A DNA stretch of 64,000 nt from Streptomyces sp. WMMC940 (GTDB lineage Bacteria > Actinomycetota > Actinomycetes > Streptomycetales > Streptomycetaceae). A program made the translations under genes and the position numbers. Within the stretch, counting starts at the first letter, position 1; each line of letters opens with the position of its first letter. Below are positions 1 through 8,371 of the stretch, one piece after another. The DNA lies in contig NZ_JAPZBC010000001.1 of assembly GCF_027460265.1 (NCBI RefSeq), positions 3,557,001 to 3,621,000 on the forward strand. Reading direction: 5' to 3'. Below the pieces are notes generated by a model, which was given only the letters and a program-made list of their open reading frames with translations, made no database searches and was not told where the DNA came from.

Positions 1-313
1 GGTCGTAACCACTGTTCGACGGGCGCGGCTGGAACCACTTCGGGTCCGGCCGCGCGACCTCGTCCTCGTCGTCCCCCGTCGTTGAATCAGATGCTGCCCT
101 CTTCGGCAGGTCCCAGGTCTGGCCGATGAGCTCGGAGCCGACCTCCTTGCCGTCGACCTTCACGATCGAGCCGTTGGCCTTGTCGGGGAAGAGACCCTGG
201 GCGATGCCCGTGACCGCGAGGGGGTAGAGGACGCCGGTCACGACCGTGAGGACGAGCAGCATGCGCAGCGCGGCCCAGGCCAGGCGTCCCGTGTTCGCTA
301 CGGAGTTGTTCAT
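1..313 (-). CDS. kdpC: KdpC, potassium-transporting ATPase subunit C (partial, 3' end outside window)
   Basis: This is the start of the small periplasm-facing subunit of the KdpFABC potassium pump. The reverse-strand ATG at 313 gives MNNSVANTGRLAWAALRMLL, followed by a hydrophobic segment ending LYPLAVTGIAQ and then GQTWDLP. The single N-terminal membrane helix and the PLAVTGI and IGQ segments are typical of KdpC. The frame is open to the window edge, so about 104 codons are visible and the rest is missing. It lies 23 nt after the kdpB stop in the same operon. In the family KdpC stabilises the complex and helps ATP binding by KdpB. The identification is firm because of the gene order. Confidence 0.93.
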   Translation of the reverse strand, partial: MNNSVANTGRLAWAALRMLLVLTVVTGVLYPLAVTGIAQGLFPDKANGSIVKVDGKEVGSELIGQTWDLPKRAASDSTTGDDEDEVARPDPKWFQPRPSNSGYD

Positions 314-336
314 AGCCGATCAGCACGCTTTCTGAG

Positions 337-2475
337 TTATCGCAGCCCGGGAACGAGGGAGAGGAGCAGGTCGATGAGCTTGATGCCGACGAACGGGGCG
401 ACCAGGCCGCCCAGGCCGTAGAGGGCGAGGTTGCGGCGGAGCATCCTGTCGGCACTGGACGGCCGGTAGCGGACGCCCTTCAGAGCGAGCGGGACCAGCG
501 CGACGATGACCAGCGCGTTGAAGACGACGGCGGAGAGGATCGCGGACTCCGGCGAGGCCAGGCCCATGATGTTGAGCTCGTCCAGGCTCGGGTAGGCCAC
601 CGCGAACATCGCGGGGACGATCGCGAAGTACTTCGCGACGTCGTTGGCGATGGAGAAGGTGGTGAGCGCGCCACGGGTGATGAGGAGTTGCTTGCCGATC
701 TCGACGATCTCGATGAGCTTGGTCGGGTTGGAGTCGAGGTCGACCATGTTGCCGGCCTCCTTCGCGGCCGAGGTGCCCGTGTTCATGGCCACGCCGACGT
801 CCGCCTGGGCCAGCGCGGGGGCGTCGTTCGTGCCGTCGCCGGTCATGGCGACCAGCTTGCCGCCGGCCTGCTCCCGCTTGATGAGCGCCATCTTGTCCTC
901 GGGGGTGGCTTCGGCGAGGAAGTCGTCGACGCCCGCCTCCTCGGCTATGGCCTTGGCGGTCAGCGGGTTGTCGCCCGTGATCATGATGGTCTTGATGCCC
1001 ATGCGGCGCAGCTCGTCGAACCGCTCGCGCATGCCGTGCTTGACGACGTCCTTGAGGTGGACGACACCGAGGACGCGGGCGCCCTCGGCGTCCTTGACCG
1101 CGACGAGCAGCGGGGTGCCACCGGCCTGGGAGATGCGGTCGGTCAGGTCGTGGGCGTCGGTGGCGACGGTGCCGCCCTGCTCCTCGACCCAGGCGATGAC
1201 CGAGCCGGTCGCGCCCTTGCGGATCCTCCGGCCGTCGACGTCCACGCCGGACATACGCGTCTGGGCGGTGAACTCGATCCAGTGGGCGTGGGCCAGTTCG
1301 CCCTGGTGACGTTCGCGCAGCCCGTACCTCTTCTTGGCGAGGACCACGACTGAGCGGCCCTCGGGCGTCTCGTCGGCGAGCGAGGAGAGCTGTGCGGCGT
1401 CGGCGACCTCTGCCTCCGTCGCCCCGCGTACGGGGACGAACTCGGCGGCTTGGCGGTTGCCGAGCGTGATGGTGCCGGTCTTGTCGAGCAGCAGCGTGGA
1501 CACGTCACCCGCGGCCTCGACGGCCCGGCCGGACATCGCGAGGACGTTCCGCTGGACCAGGCGGTCCATGCCGGCGATGCCGATCGCGGAGAGCAGCGCG
1601 CCGATGGTGGTGGGGATGAGGCAGACGAGCAGCGCGGTGAGCACGATCACCGACGTCTGCCCGTCGGCCCCGGCGTAGATCGCGAAGGGCTTCAACGTCA
1701 CCACGGCGAGCAGGAAGACGATCGTCAGTGAGGCCAGGAGGATGTTGAGGGCGATCTCGTTGGGGGTCTTCTGCCGGGCGGCGCCTTCGACGAGGTTGAT
1801 CATCCGGTCGATGAAGGTCTCGCCCGGCTTCGTCGTGATCTTGATGACGATCCGGTCCGAGAGGACCTTCGTGCCGCCGGTGACCGCGGACCGGTCACCT
1901 CCGGACTCGCGGATGACCGGGGCCGACTCGCCGGTGATGGCTGACTCGTCCACGGACGCGACACCTTCGACCACGTCGCCGTCGCCTGGGATGATGTCGC
2001 CCGTCTCGCAGACCACCAGGTCGCCGATCCGCAGCTCCGTACCCGGAATCCACTCCTCGTTCTCGTCGACTATGCGACGGGCGACGGTGTCGGTCCTGGC
2101 CTTGCGCAGGGTGTCGGCCTGTGCCTTGCCGCGGCCTTCGGCCACCGCCTCGGCCAGGTTGGCGAAGATCGTGGTCAGCCACAGCCAGGCGGCGATCGCC
2201 CAGCCGAACCGGTCTCCCGGGTCCCTGACCGCGAGCCCGGTGGTGACCACCGAGCCGACCAGCACCACGAACATGACCGGCGACTTGACCATCACGCGAG
2301 GGTCGAGCTTGCGCAGAGCGTCCGGGATGGACCTCAGGAGCTGCTTCGGGTCGAACAGACCCCCGCCGACCCGCCCGCGCCCGGGCTTGTGCCCGGTGGG
2401 CACGTCCGAGTGCGGCGCCGGGGTCGTCGTCGTGGTGGACATGGCGTCCTCGTGCTTCGCTACGTCGATGGTCAT
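337..2475 (-). CDS. kdpB: KdpB, P-type ATPase subunit of the high-affinity K+ pump
   Basis: KdpB is the catalytic P-type ATPase (about 712 residues) that powers potassium uptake through KdpA. Visible motifs in order are TGES (actuator domain), the phosphorylation loop DKTGTIT near residue 340, and the hinge motif [10 protein letters not shown], with membrane helices before and after. The start chosen is the ATG at 2475, which overlaps the kdpA stop by four bases (ATGA). This gives an N-terminus [12 protein letters not shown] followed by a Thr-rich tail about 30 residues longer than the E. coli protein. A start at the internal MSTTTTTP Met is possible. The operon order is kdpF-A-B-C; kdpD/E are not in the window. 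Confidence 0.97.
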   Translation of the reverse strand: MTIDVAKHEDAMSTTTTTPAPHSDVPTGHKPGRGRVGGGLFDPKQLLRSIPDALRKLDPRVMVKSPVMFVVLVGSVVTTGLAVRDPGDRFGWAIAAWLWLTTIFANLAEAVAEGRGKAQADTLRKARTDTVARRIVDENEEWIPGTELRIGDLVVCETGDIIPGDGDVVEGVASVDESAITGESAPVIRESGGDRSAVTGGTKVLSDRIVIKITTKPGETFIDRMINLVEGAARQKTPNEIALNILLASLTIVFLLAVVTLKPFAIYAGADGQTSVIVLTALLVCLIPTTIGALLSAIGIAGMDRLVQRNVLAMSGRAVEAAGDVSTLLLDKTGTITLGNRQAAEFVPVRGATEAEVADAAQLSSLADETPEGRSVVVLAKKRYGLRERHQGELAHAHWIEFTAQTRMSGVDVDGRRIRKGATGSVIAWVEEQGGTVATDAHDLTDRISQAGGTPLLVAVKDAEGARVLGVVHLKDVVKHGMRERFDELRRMGIKTIMITGDNPLTAKAIAEEAGVDDFLAEATPEDKMALIKREQAGGKLVAMTGDGTNDAPALAQADVGVAMNTGTSAAKEAGNMVDLDSNPTKLIEIVEIGKQLLITRGALTTFSIANDVAKYFAIVPAMFAVAYPSLDELNIMGLASPESAILSAVVFNALVIVALVPLALKGVRYRPSSADRMLRRNLALYGLGGLVAPFVGIKLIDLLLSLVPGLR

Positions 2476-4136
2476 GCCGCGAGCCCTTCGGCGAGCGGGC
2501 CCAGCGCGAGGGCCGGGAAGAACGTCAGACCGGTGATGATCGTGATGGTGCCTACCAGAAGCCCGGTGAACAGCGGCTTCTCGGTCCGCAGGGTGCCCGC
2601 GGTCTCGGGGACGGGCTTCTGCTCGGCGAGCGAACCGGCCAGCGCGAGCACGAACACCATCGGCAGGAAACGGCCGAGCAGCATGCACAGGCCCAGCGCC
2701 GTGTTGTGGAACTCGGTGTTCGCGCCGAAACCGGCGAAGGCCGAGCCGTTGTTGTTCGATGCGGAGGTGTAGGCGTACAGCACCTCGGAGAAGCCGTGCG
2801 CGCCCGTGTTGGTCATGGACGACTCGCCGTTGCCGGTGGCCATCGCGATCGCCGTGCCGATCAGGACGAGTGCCGGGGTGATCAAGATGTAGCAGGCCGC
2901 GTACTTCATCTCGCGGGTGCTGATCTTCTTGCCCAGGTACTCGGGCGTGCGGCCGACCATCAGACCGGCGATGAACACCGCCACGACCGCCATGATCAGC
3001 ATGCCGTAGAGGCCGGAGCCGACACCGCCGGGCGCGATCTCGCCCAGCATCATGCCGAGCAGCAGCACACCGCCGGACAGACCGCTGAAGGAGTCGTGGA
3101 AGGAGTTGACCGACCCGGTCGACGTCATGGTCGTGGAGACCGCGAACAGGGCGGAGGCCCCCTCGCCGAACCGCTGCTCCTTGCCCTCCATCGCACCGCC
3201 CGCGAGCTGCGAGGCGGTGCCCGGGTGGGCGTACTCGATCCAGGTCACCAGGACCACGCCGACGAACCAGATCGTGGCCATCGCGCCGACGATCGCATAG
3301 CCCTGCCGCACGCTGCCGGCCATCTTGCCGAAGGTGCGCGGCAGCGAGAACGGGATGACCAGGAGCAGGAAGATCGTCAGCAGGTTCGAGAAACCGTTGG
3401 GGTTCTCGAAGGGGTGGGACGAGTTGGCGTTGAAGTAGCCGCCGCCGTTCGTGCCCAGGTCCTTGATGGCCTCCTGGGAGGCGACCGCGCCGGGGCTGAT
3501 GGACTGCGTCTGCCCGGTGAGGGTGGTGATCTCGTGGATGCCGGCGAAGTTCTGGACGGCGCCGGCGGCGACCAGCAGGATCGCGGCGATCACCGAGATC
3601 GGGACGAGGATGCGGACGACACCGCGGACCAGGTCGGCCCAGAAGTTGCCCAGCTCACCGGTGCGGGACCGGGCGAAGCCGCGGACCAGCGCCACGGCCA
3701 CGGCGATGCCGACGGCGGCCGAGACGAAGTTCTGCACGGCGAGACCGGCGGTCTGGGCGACGTGGCCCATGGACGACTCGCCGGAGTACGACTGCCAGTT
3801 CGTGTTGGACACGAACGAGGCGGCCGTGTTGAACGCCTGGTCCGGCGTGATCGCCGCGAAGCCCAGCGACCCCGGCAGATCGTCCTGCATCCGCAGGACC
3901 AGGTGGAGGAACAGCACGCTCACCGCGGAGAACGCCAGGACACCGCGCAGATACCCGGGCCAGCGCATCTCCGCGTCGGGGTTCGCTCCGACGGCGCGGT
4001 AGATCCACTTCTCCACCCGCAGATACTTGCCGGAGGAGAAGACGGCGGCCATGTGGTCGCCGAGGGGGCGGTGCACAAGGGCGAGCGCGCCGACCAGCGC
4101 GGTCACCTGGAGCACGTCAGCAAGGACGGGGCTCAT
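2472..4136 (-). CDS. kdpA: KdpA, potassium channel-like subunit of the Kdp pump
   Basis: KdpA is the potassium-binding and translocating subunit, an integral membrane protein related to SKT/Trk potassium channels. The 554-residue product is hydrophobic throughout with about ten membrane spans. It shows the selectivity-filter signature [19 protein letters not shown], plus other P-loop segments such as NNNGSAFAG and [15 protein letters not shown]. Length matches the family (about 550-560). The ATG at 4136 lies 6 nt after the kdpF stop, indicating translational coupling. Its own stop overlaps the kdpB ATG. Confidence 0.97.
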   Translation of the reverse strand: MSPVLADVLQVTALVGALALVHRPLGDHMAAVFSSGKYLRVEKWIYRAVGANPDAEMRWPGYLRGVLAFSAVSVLFLHLVLRMQDDLPGSLGFAAITPDQAFNTAASFVSNTNWQSYSGESSMGHVAQTAGLAVQNFVSAAVGIAVAVALVRGFARSRTGELGNFWADLVRGVVRILVPISVIAAILLVAAGAVQNFAGIHEITTLTGQTQSISPGAVASQEAIKDLGTNGGGYFNANSSHPFENPNGFSNLLTIFLLLVIPFSLPRTFGKMAGSVRQGYAIVGAMATIWFVGVVLVTWIEYAHPGTASQLAGGAMEGKEQRFGEGASALFAVSTTMTSTGSVNSFHDSFSGLSGGVLLLGMMLGEIAPGGVGSGLYGMLIMAVVAVFIAGLMVGRTPEYLGKKISTREMKYAACYILITPALVLIGTAIAMATGNGESSMTNTGAHGFSEVLYAYTSASNNNGSAFAGFGANTEFHNTALGLCMLLGRFLPMVFVLALAGSLAEQKPVPETAGTLRTEKPLFTGLLVGTITIITGLTFFPALALGPLAEGLAA

Positions 4137-4142
4137 CCGTAC

Positions 4143-4232
4143 TCAGAACCTCTCCGGCTTGACGAGGGCGAGGACGAGATAGCCCAGCAGGGCGACGGCC
4201 ACGACGAGGCCGATGACGTTCTCGGCGGTCAC
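4143..4232 (-). CDS. kdpF: KdpF, small membrane subunit of the Kdp pump
   Basis: This is a 29-residue peptide, GTG start, reading VTAENVIGLVVAVALLGYLV then LALVKPERF. It is one transmembrane helix ending in the KPE(R/K)F tail that typifies KdpF. In E. coli KdpF sits beside KdpA and stabilises the complex. It starts in a GTGA overlap with the upstream 27-codon frame and ends 6 nt before kdpA. Gene position and the C-terminal motif make the call secure despite the length. Confidence 0.9.
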   Translation of the reverse strand: MTAENVIGLVVAVALLGYLVLALVKPERF

Positions 4233-4312
4233 AGCTTCGCCACCCCCCTGGCGATGAGGACCACCAGCGCGAACACCGCGATCGTGGTGACGACGAAGGC
4301 CACGTCGGCCAT
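4229..4312 (-). CDS. 27-residue single-helix membrane peptide leading the kdp operon
   Basis: A short frame reads MADVAFVVTTIAVFALVVLI then ARGVAKL. It has an AGGAG-type ribosome site in CCTAGGAGCATGCG just upstream, and its stop overlaps the kdpF start (GTGA). The product is one predicted membrane helix with a basic end. I do not recognise a named family. Its place as first gene of the operon and its coupling to kdpF suggest a role in pump assembly or in coupling translation of kdpF. Inference only; it could be a leader whose translation matters more than its product. Confidence 0.6.
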   Translation of the reverse strand: MADVAFVVTTIAVFALVVLIARGVAKL

Positions 4313-4724
4313 CGCATGCTCCTAGGAAAGGGTCGGAGAGGAACGGACACCACGAGAGAAGCGCACCCTGGCGCGAAACCGACCCCTGTTGACGACGCCC
4401 TTACGCCGCCGGCGACCGCCTTGACGGCATCCATACGCCTCGGTGCCCTGCGTCACGCCCGCGGCACCCGGCTTGACGCCCTCCTCACGGCGTCGGCCAC
4501 CGCGGAGCACCGCACGACAACGCCTGCCGTCCCGAGCGCGGCCGGGTTCGCGAACACCGGTTGATCGTGCCGGGCAACAGCGGGCTATCGCTTGCTGCGG
4601 CGCTGAGCACATCCCGCAAACGATCTCCAGCGGGCCGGGGCCCGGTATCGGTGACCGAGGCCCCGGCAGGCGGCTGAGACGGGGAGCGACGTGCTCGGCT
4701 GACGGCTGCGGCTACCCTCCGGGC
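4313..4724. other. intergenic region upstream of kdp
   Basis: About 410 nt lie between the kdp leader peptide (reverse) and the 107-residue protein (forward). Both promoters must lie here. I see no convincing long ORF, no riboswitch fold I can name, and no clear KdpE operator. Frames on both strands are open only because of GC content. Confidence 0.4.
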
Positions 4725-5048
4725 ATGGAGCAGGACCACCCCCTCGTCCGCGATGTCTTCCCGGAGTTCGTCGCAGAGCTGATCACTCTTCTGGAGAACG
4801 AAGGAGAGCGTGAGCTGGCCATCCGTGCGTGGGATCTTCGTCTGGTCGACGAGTGCCGCTGCGACGACGGCTTCTGTCAGAGCTTCCTGACCGAGGCTCG
4901 TCCGCGGGGGCAGCCGTACGGTGCCGGCCATCGGTGCGTGCCGCTCATGCCGTCGCGAGGCATGCTGTGCCTTGACGTCGTGGATGGCCGGATCCTGTAC
5001 GTCGAAGTACTCGACCGGCCCCCGATGCAACGCCGGGCCGGCCCGTGA
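4725..5048 (+). CDS. small acidic protein of unknown function
   Basis: The product is 107 residues, starting MEQDHPLVRDVFPEFVAELI. The first half is acidic and helical. The middle has a Cys cluster, DECRCDDGFCQSF (three cysteines in nine residues), followed by a hydrophobic segment with ILYVEVLDRP near the end. The Cys pattern could bind a metal, but I recognise no named domain. The ATG at 4725 was chosen because it opens the conserved-looking part; the frame is open further upstream but that stretch is not protein-like. It ends just before a strong bidirectional terminator shared with the gene downstream on the other strand. Confidence 0.6.
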   Translation: MEQDHPLVRDVFPEFVAELITLLENEGERELAIRAWDLRLVDECRCDDGFCQSFLTEARPRGQPYGAGHRCVPLMPSRGMLCLDVVDGRILYVEVLDRPPMQRRAGP

Positions 5049-5050
5049 AG

Positions 5051-5087
5051 CCAGGCGCGCCGGATCGTCGGTGCCGGGCGCGCCTGG
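5051..5087. terminator. bidirectional hairpin terminator
   Basis: An 11-bp perfect inverted repeat, CCAGGCGCGCC and GGCGCGCCTGG, encloses a 15-nt loop. It sits between two genes that converge on it, as expected for a shared terminator. Confidence 0.75.
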
Positions 5088-5111
5088 TTGCGTCAGGGCC
5101 GGGTGGGCTTC

Positions 5112-5438
5112 CTACGCTCCGGCCTGGGCCGCCGCGTCGGCGACGGCGATCTCGATGCTGAGCGCCTCGGCGATGTTGCCGGCCGCGGTCATGACGCGCG
5201 CCGTGCCGACGATGGGGGCGATGGCGACCAGGACGTCCTGCAACTGGTCGGCGGTCAGGCCGGCCTGGAGGGCGGGGTCGATGTGGGCGACGTAGGAGAT
5301 CGGCGGAGCGTCCGAGGCGGCGAGAGCGGCGATACGGGTGAGCATGAACATGTCCGGGGCCAGTCCGCACCGCTCGATCGAGTCGACCGTCATCGCGGCG
5401 AGGGTGTCCAGTACCGGGGTTTCGGATGCTGTGGCCAT
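5112..5438 (-). CDS. carboxymuconolactone decarboxylase-family protein
   Basis: The product is 108 residues, starting MATASETPVLDTLAAMTVDS. It is all-helical with the pattern RIAALAA..APPISYVAHI..GLTADQLQDVLVAIAPIVGTARV that typifies one actinobacterial branch of the carboxymuconolactone decarboxylase/AhpD-like fold. The CxxC redox pair of true AhpD is absent, so peroxide reduction is unlikely; the reaction is unknown. The ATG at 5438 has AGGAG upstream on the reverse strand. It is a single gene with its own promoter in the 520-nt gap before the serine hydrolase. Confidence 0.75.
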   Translation of the reverse strand: MATASETPVLDTLAAMTVDSIERCGLAPDMFMLTRIAALAASDAPPISYVAHIDPALQAGLTADQLQDVLVAIAPIVGTARVMTAAGNIAEALSIEIAVADAAAQAGA

Positions 5439-5594
5439 GGCAGGTCGTCTCCTGACGGTTCGTGACGAGGATCGGCCGGGCGGAGGCGCGGCAAGGCTCC
5501 GCATCTCGGTGCAGCGTCCTCCTGCTCGACCGTAAGTCGGTTTGCCGCCGATCGCCCGTCGAGGCGGCTCCTCGGGGCAGGACGGACCGGGGAA

Positions 5595-5678
5595 GGCGGT
5601 CACGACGGCGGGCCGGGGCAGGGTCGGCAGGCACGCGGCCGGGGGGAGCGCGCGGCGGTCACGACGGCGAGCCGGGGC
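5595..5678 (+). repeat. 25-bp direct repeat, two copies
   Basis: A 25-bp sequence beginning GGCGGTCACGACGGCG and ending GCCGGGGC occurs at 5595-5619 and 5654-5678, with one mismatch and a 59-bp period. A partial third copy starts near 5687. It lies in the 520-nt gap between divergent genes and codes for nothing I recognise. It may be neutral GC-rich repeat or a binding-site array. Confidence 0.5.
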
Positions 5679-5961
5679 GAAGGAGCGGCGGTCACCCGCA
5701 AGGGCGGCCGGGCTCGTGCTCTCGGCGGCACCCCGCCCTACGGCCGGGCCCCGCCGCCCCACCTGCTCCGGCTCCCGCAGAGGGGGCCGTACGCCGATTG
5801 GCCGGCCCGGCGGGCACGGCGCGTTGGGGGCTTGTAGCGTCAGCGCACGAGCAGCGATCAATCGGATCTTCCCACCTTTGTCGCCGGGTGCCCGGAGAGG
5901 GCCGGCCGGTGAGGGCTCGGCGCGTCTCCACACCTGTGGAGCGGTGCGGAGAGGAGGCGAG

Positions 5962-6951
5962 TTGGCACGCCACAAGGTCACATCGATGGCCGCGTTCGGG
6001 GTTGTTGTCCTTGCGATGGCCGTCAACCCCGTGATCCCCCTCGTCCCGAACGCCGGCCCCCAGCACGCCCCCAGGACGGAGCACGCGACCCAGCGGTTCA
6101 AGGGGCGGGCCGTCGAATGCTCGTCCGGGAAGCCCAAGCTGGCGGAGACGCTCGTCCGGCACATGGTGAACTCGCTGGAGCGGCGGTCCAGTCGGGTCTC
6201 GATCGCTCTCTACGACCGTACGTCCCGGACCTCGTGCACCTACCGCGCCGACGTGCACTACGACTCCGCCAGCACGGTCAAGCCGATCGTGCTGGGCGCG
6301 TTGCTGCTGGCCAAGGGCACCGACCTGTCCAGGAAGGAGAGGTCCCTGGCCAGGGAGATGATCGTGAACTCGGACAACGACGCGACGTACGCGCTGTGGG
6401 ACCTGCTGGGCGAGGCGAAGATCCAGGACTTCCTGGACGAGGCCGGGCTGGAGGACACCGACCTGAACGACGCCGGCTTCATGGGGCTGACCCAGATCAC
6501 CGCGCGTGAACAGGTGAAGCTGCTCCAACTGCTCACGGGGGAGGACGAGTCCGTACTGAGCTCCCGGGAACGCGCCTACGTCCTCCGGCTGATGCGGGAG
6601 GTACAGGAGGACCAGCGCTGGGGGACGCCGGCGGGCGCTCCGTCGGACGCCGTCGTCCAGGTCAAGAACGGATGGCTGCAGCGTTCCGAGGACGGGGTCA
6701 GGAGCTCGTGGGACCGCGGGGACTGGAAGGTCCACAGCATGAGCGCCATCACCGGCAGCTCCTACGACTACGGCCTCGTGATCCTGACCGAGAACAACCG
6801 CGTCCCCGAGGGTGCGTCACCCGAAGTGGGCTGCGACTACGGCATGGAGACGATCGAGAGGCTGGCCAGGGCGATCCACCGCGACCTGTACCCGGAGGAG
6901 ACGCCCGAGGTCCACCGGGCGTCCCGACCGCTGGTGAGTGCCGCGGGATAG
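5962..6951 (+). CDS. secreted class A beta-lactamase-like serine hydrolase
   Basis: The product has about 329 residues with an N-terminal hydrophobic segment (AAFGVVVLAMAVNPVIPLVP), so it is probably exported. The beta-lactamase2 fold signatures are present: S-x-x-K as STVK, SDN in VNSDNDATYAL, and K-x-G as KNGW. The serine of STVK should be the nucleophile. Such proteins in Streptomyces are mostly cell-wall or unknown serine hydrolases rather than antibiotic-resistance enzymes. The TTG at 5962 is preceded by GAGGAGGCGAG; the in-frame ATG at 5986 is the alternative start. There is no regulator or partner next to it. Confidence 0.8.
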   Translation: MARHKVTSMAAFGVVVLAMAVNPVIPLVPNAGPQHAPRTEHATQRFKGRAVECSSGKPKLAETLVRHMVNSLERRSSRVSIALYDRTSRTSCTYRADVHYDSASTVKPIVLGALLLAKGTDLSRKERSLAREMIVNSDNDATYALWDLLGEAKIQDFLDEAGLEDTDLNDAGFMGLTQITAREQVKLLQLLTGEDESVLSSRERAYVLRLMREVQEDQRWGTPAGAPSDAVVQVKNGWLQRSEDGVRSSWDRGDWKVHSMSAITGSSYDYGLVILTENNRVPEGASPEVGCDYGMETIERLARAIHRDLYPEETPEVHRASRPLVSAAG

Positions 6952-7024
6952 GACAGCGGATCGGGATGTGCCGGGGGCCGGGACCGTGGGCCGGGACCAC
7001 CCCGCGTCCCCTTCGGCCGTCGGC

Positions 7025-7768
7025 TCACCCGGCCGCGTTCACGTCGTTCCGGTCCACGCCCGCCCGCGCCCCGGAGACGATCCTGCGTCGTGCGGCGCTC
7101 CTCACCCCCGTGGCCCGCGCGGCGCCGACGTGCTGGACCACGGCGGAGACGTCCGCCACGCCGGAGACGCCCCAGCCCCCCGGGCCGGGGCGGCAGTGGA
7201 CGGGGAGGCGGCCGGGCCGGACGGCCCGGCGGCCGTCGCGCGCCGGGAACGAGATGGTGCAGAGCGCCGGTGCGTCGAGGCGCCAGAAGGCACGCGCCGG
7301 TGCCGACAGGGCGTGGACGAGCAGGGCCTTGACGGTCGCGGGTTCGGCGATCACCAGGGCGCGGCCGGTGTCCGGCGGGAGGCCGTCCAGCCAGTCGGCG
7401 GTACGGCGGCACAGCCGGCGTACGGACTCGCCGCCGTGGGGCGTGGCGTCCGGGTCCCTCAGCCAGGCCGTGAAGCCGTCGGGGTCGGCCGCCGCGACCT
7501 CCTCGAACGTACGGCCCCGCCAGGCGCCGTAGTCGAGGTCGCGGAGCACGGACTCGACCGCGGGTTCCAGTCCGAGGGCGGCGGCCACGGTCGCACAGCG
7601 CGCCGAAGGCGCCCGGAGGGAGGGCAGGTACGAGGGGAGGGCCGCCCTGACCGCACCCGCGTCCCGCAGGACGCGCTCGCTCGGGGGCCCGTCACCGAAG
7701 ACCCTGCTCCGGGTGCCTCGGGTGCCGTCCCCCACGGCCGCGCAGAGAAACGTCAGGCGGATCGTCAT
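7025..7768 (-). CDS. histidine-phosphatase-fold protein with both catalytic histidines missing
   Basis: The 247-residue product follows the histidine phosphatase layout: an N-terminal strand, SARCATVAAALGL, then DYGAWRGRTFEEV, PHGGES and a C-terminal strand-helix. The diagnostic N-terminal RHG is replaced by LCAAVGD, and the second catalytic His is replaced in VIAEPATVKALL. It is therefore probably not a phosphatase, though the fold may bind a ligand. In other streptomycetes I associate this branch with cobalt-transport genes (CbtA/CbtB), but none is adjacent here. The ATG at 7768 is used. Family assignment is fairly sure, function unknown. Confidence 0.7.
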   Translation of the reverse strand: MTIRLTFLCAAVGDGTRGTRSRVFGDGPPSERVLRDAGAVRAALPSYLPSLRAPSARCATVAAALGLEPAVESVLRDLDYGAWRGRTFEEVAAADPDGFTAWLRDPDATPHGGESVRRLCRRTADWLDGLPPDTGRALVIAEPATVKALLVHALSAPARAFWRLDAPALCTISFPARDGRRAVRPGRLPVHCRPGPGGWGVSGVADVSAVVQHVGAARATGVRSAARRRIVSGARAGVDRNDVNAAG

Positions 7769-8371
7769 GACGACCGACCTCCTTCCCCGTCCGGCGAGTA
7801 CGCCGGACTCCTGCCGCCGGTCAACTGATCAGCGGACGGGTGTGTGGCCGCGTACAACAGGTACGCCAGCGGCCCGGGCGGGGCCGGACTGGGACGCGGA
7901 CATGCCGAGGATCGCCGGGTCGCGAACACGTCCCGGCCGGGCGAGGGCGCCCCCGGCGGCCGGACCGTCGGCGGTCCCGGCGAACGGTCGGCGTCCGCCG
8001 GAATCGTTGCTGCCGCCGGAGCTGCCGTGGGCGACACGGCCTGCTGTACGTCGGGCCTCATGTGCTCCAGAGTCGGCCACGGCCGCCGGGGCGGACCATC
8101 CGGCAGGTGTCCGGAACGCCCCCGCCGACCGGCCGGTGGGAGCGGCGGGGTGGTGGTGGAACCAACGGGGCGGGCACCCACGGGACGGGGCAGCCACAGG
8201 GCGTACCGTGCCCGTGCGTGGTGGGGCCGTGCACGGCCGTACCGTGCCCTTGCCCGCTGCCTCTGCCGCACCGTGGACGGCCGTACCGTGCTCGTGCCTG
8301 CCGTACCCCGTGCACGGCCGTGCACGGGGTACGTCCGAAGCCGCGTACCGGCCGAGGAGGGGGCGGTCGTG
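7769..8371. other. 600-nt divergent intergenic region rich in GTGCACGG-type repeats
   Basis: There is no credible gene here. The right half (8200-8335) carries three copies of a GTACCGTGC(C/T)CGTGC-like motif starting at about 8209, 8239 and 8283, several GGCCGTGCACGG-type palindromes, and a 32-bp perfect palindrome (separate entry). Promoters for the reverse phosphatase-like gene and the forward sulfatase must lie here. Confidence 0.5.
8302..8333. repeat. 32-bp perfect palindrome upstream of the sulfatase gene
   Basis: Left arm CGTACCCCGTGCACGG is followed immediately by its exact reverse complement CCGTGCACGGGGTACG with no spacer. It lies 39 nt before the sulfatase start codon and 21 nt before its ribosome site. 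A perfect spacer-free palindrome this long could be an operator, a cruciform or an RNA hairpin hiding the ribosome site. No protein partner can be named. Confidence 0.8.

Noticed and set aside
2706..4325. 539-codon forward frame across kdpA
   Set aside because: Antisense of kdpA with Gly/Arg/Asp-rich composition.
4313..4724. possible c-di-AMP riboswitch or KdpE operator upstream of kdp
   Set aside because: Looked for a recognisable core or direct repeat and found none I could defend.
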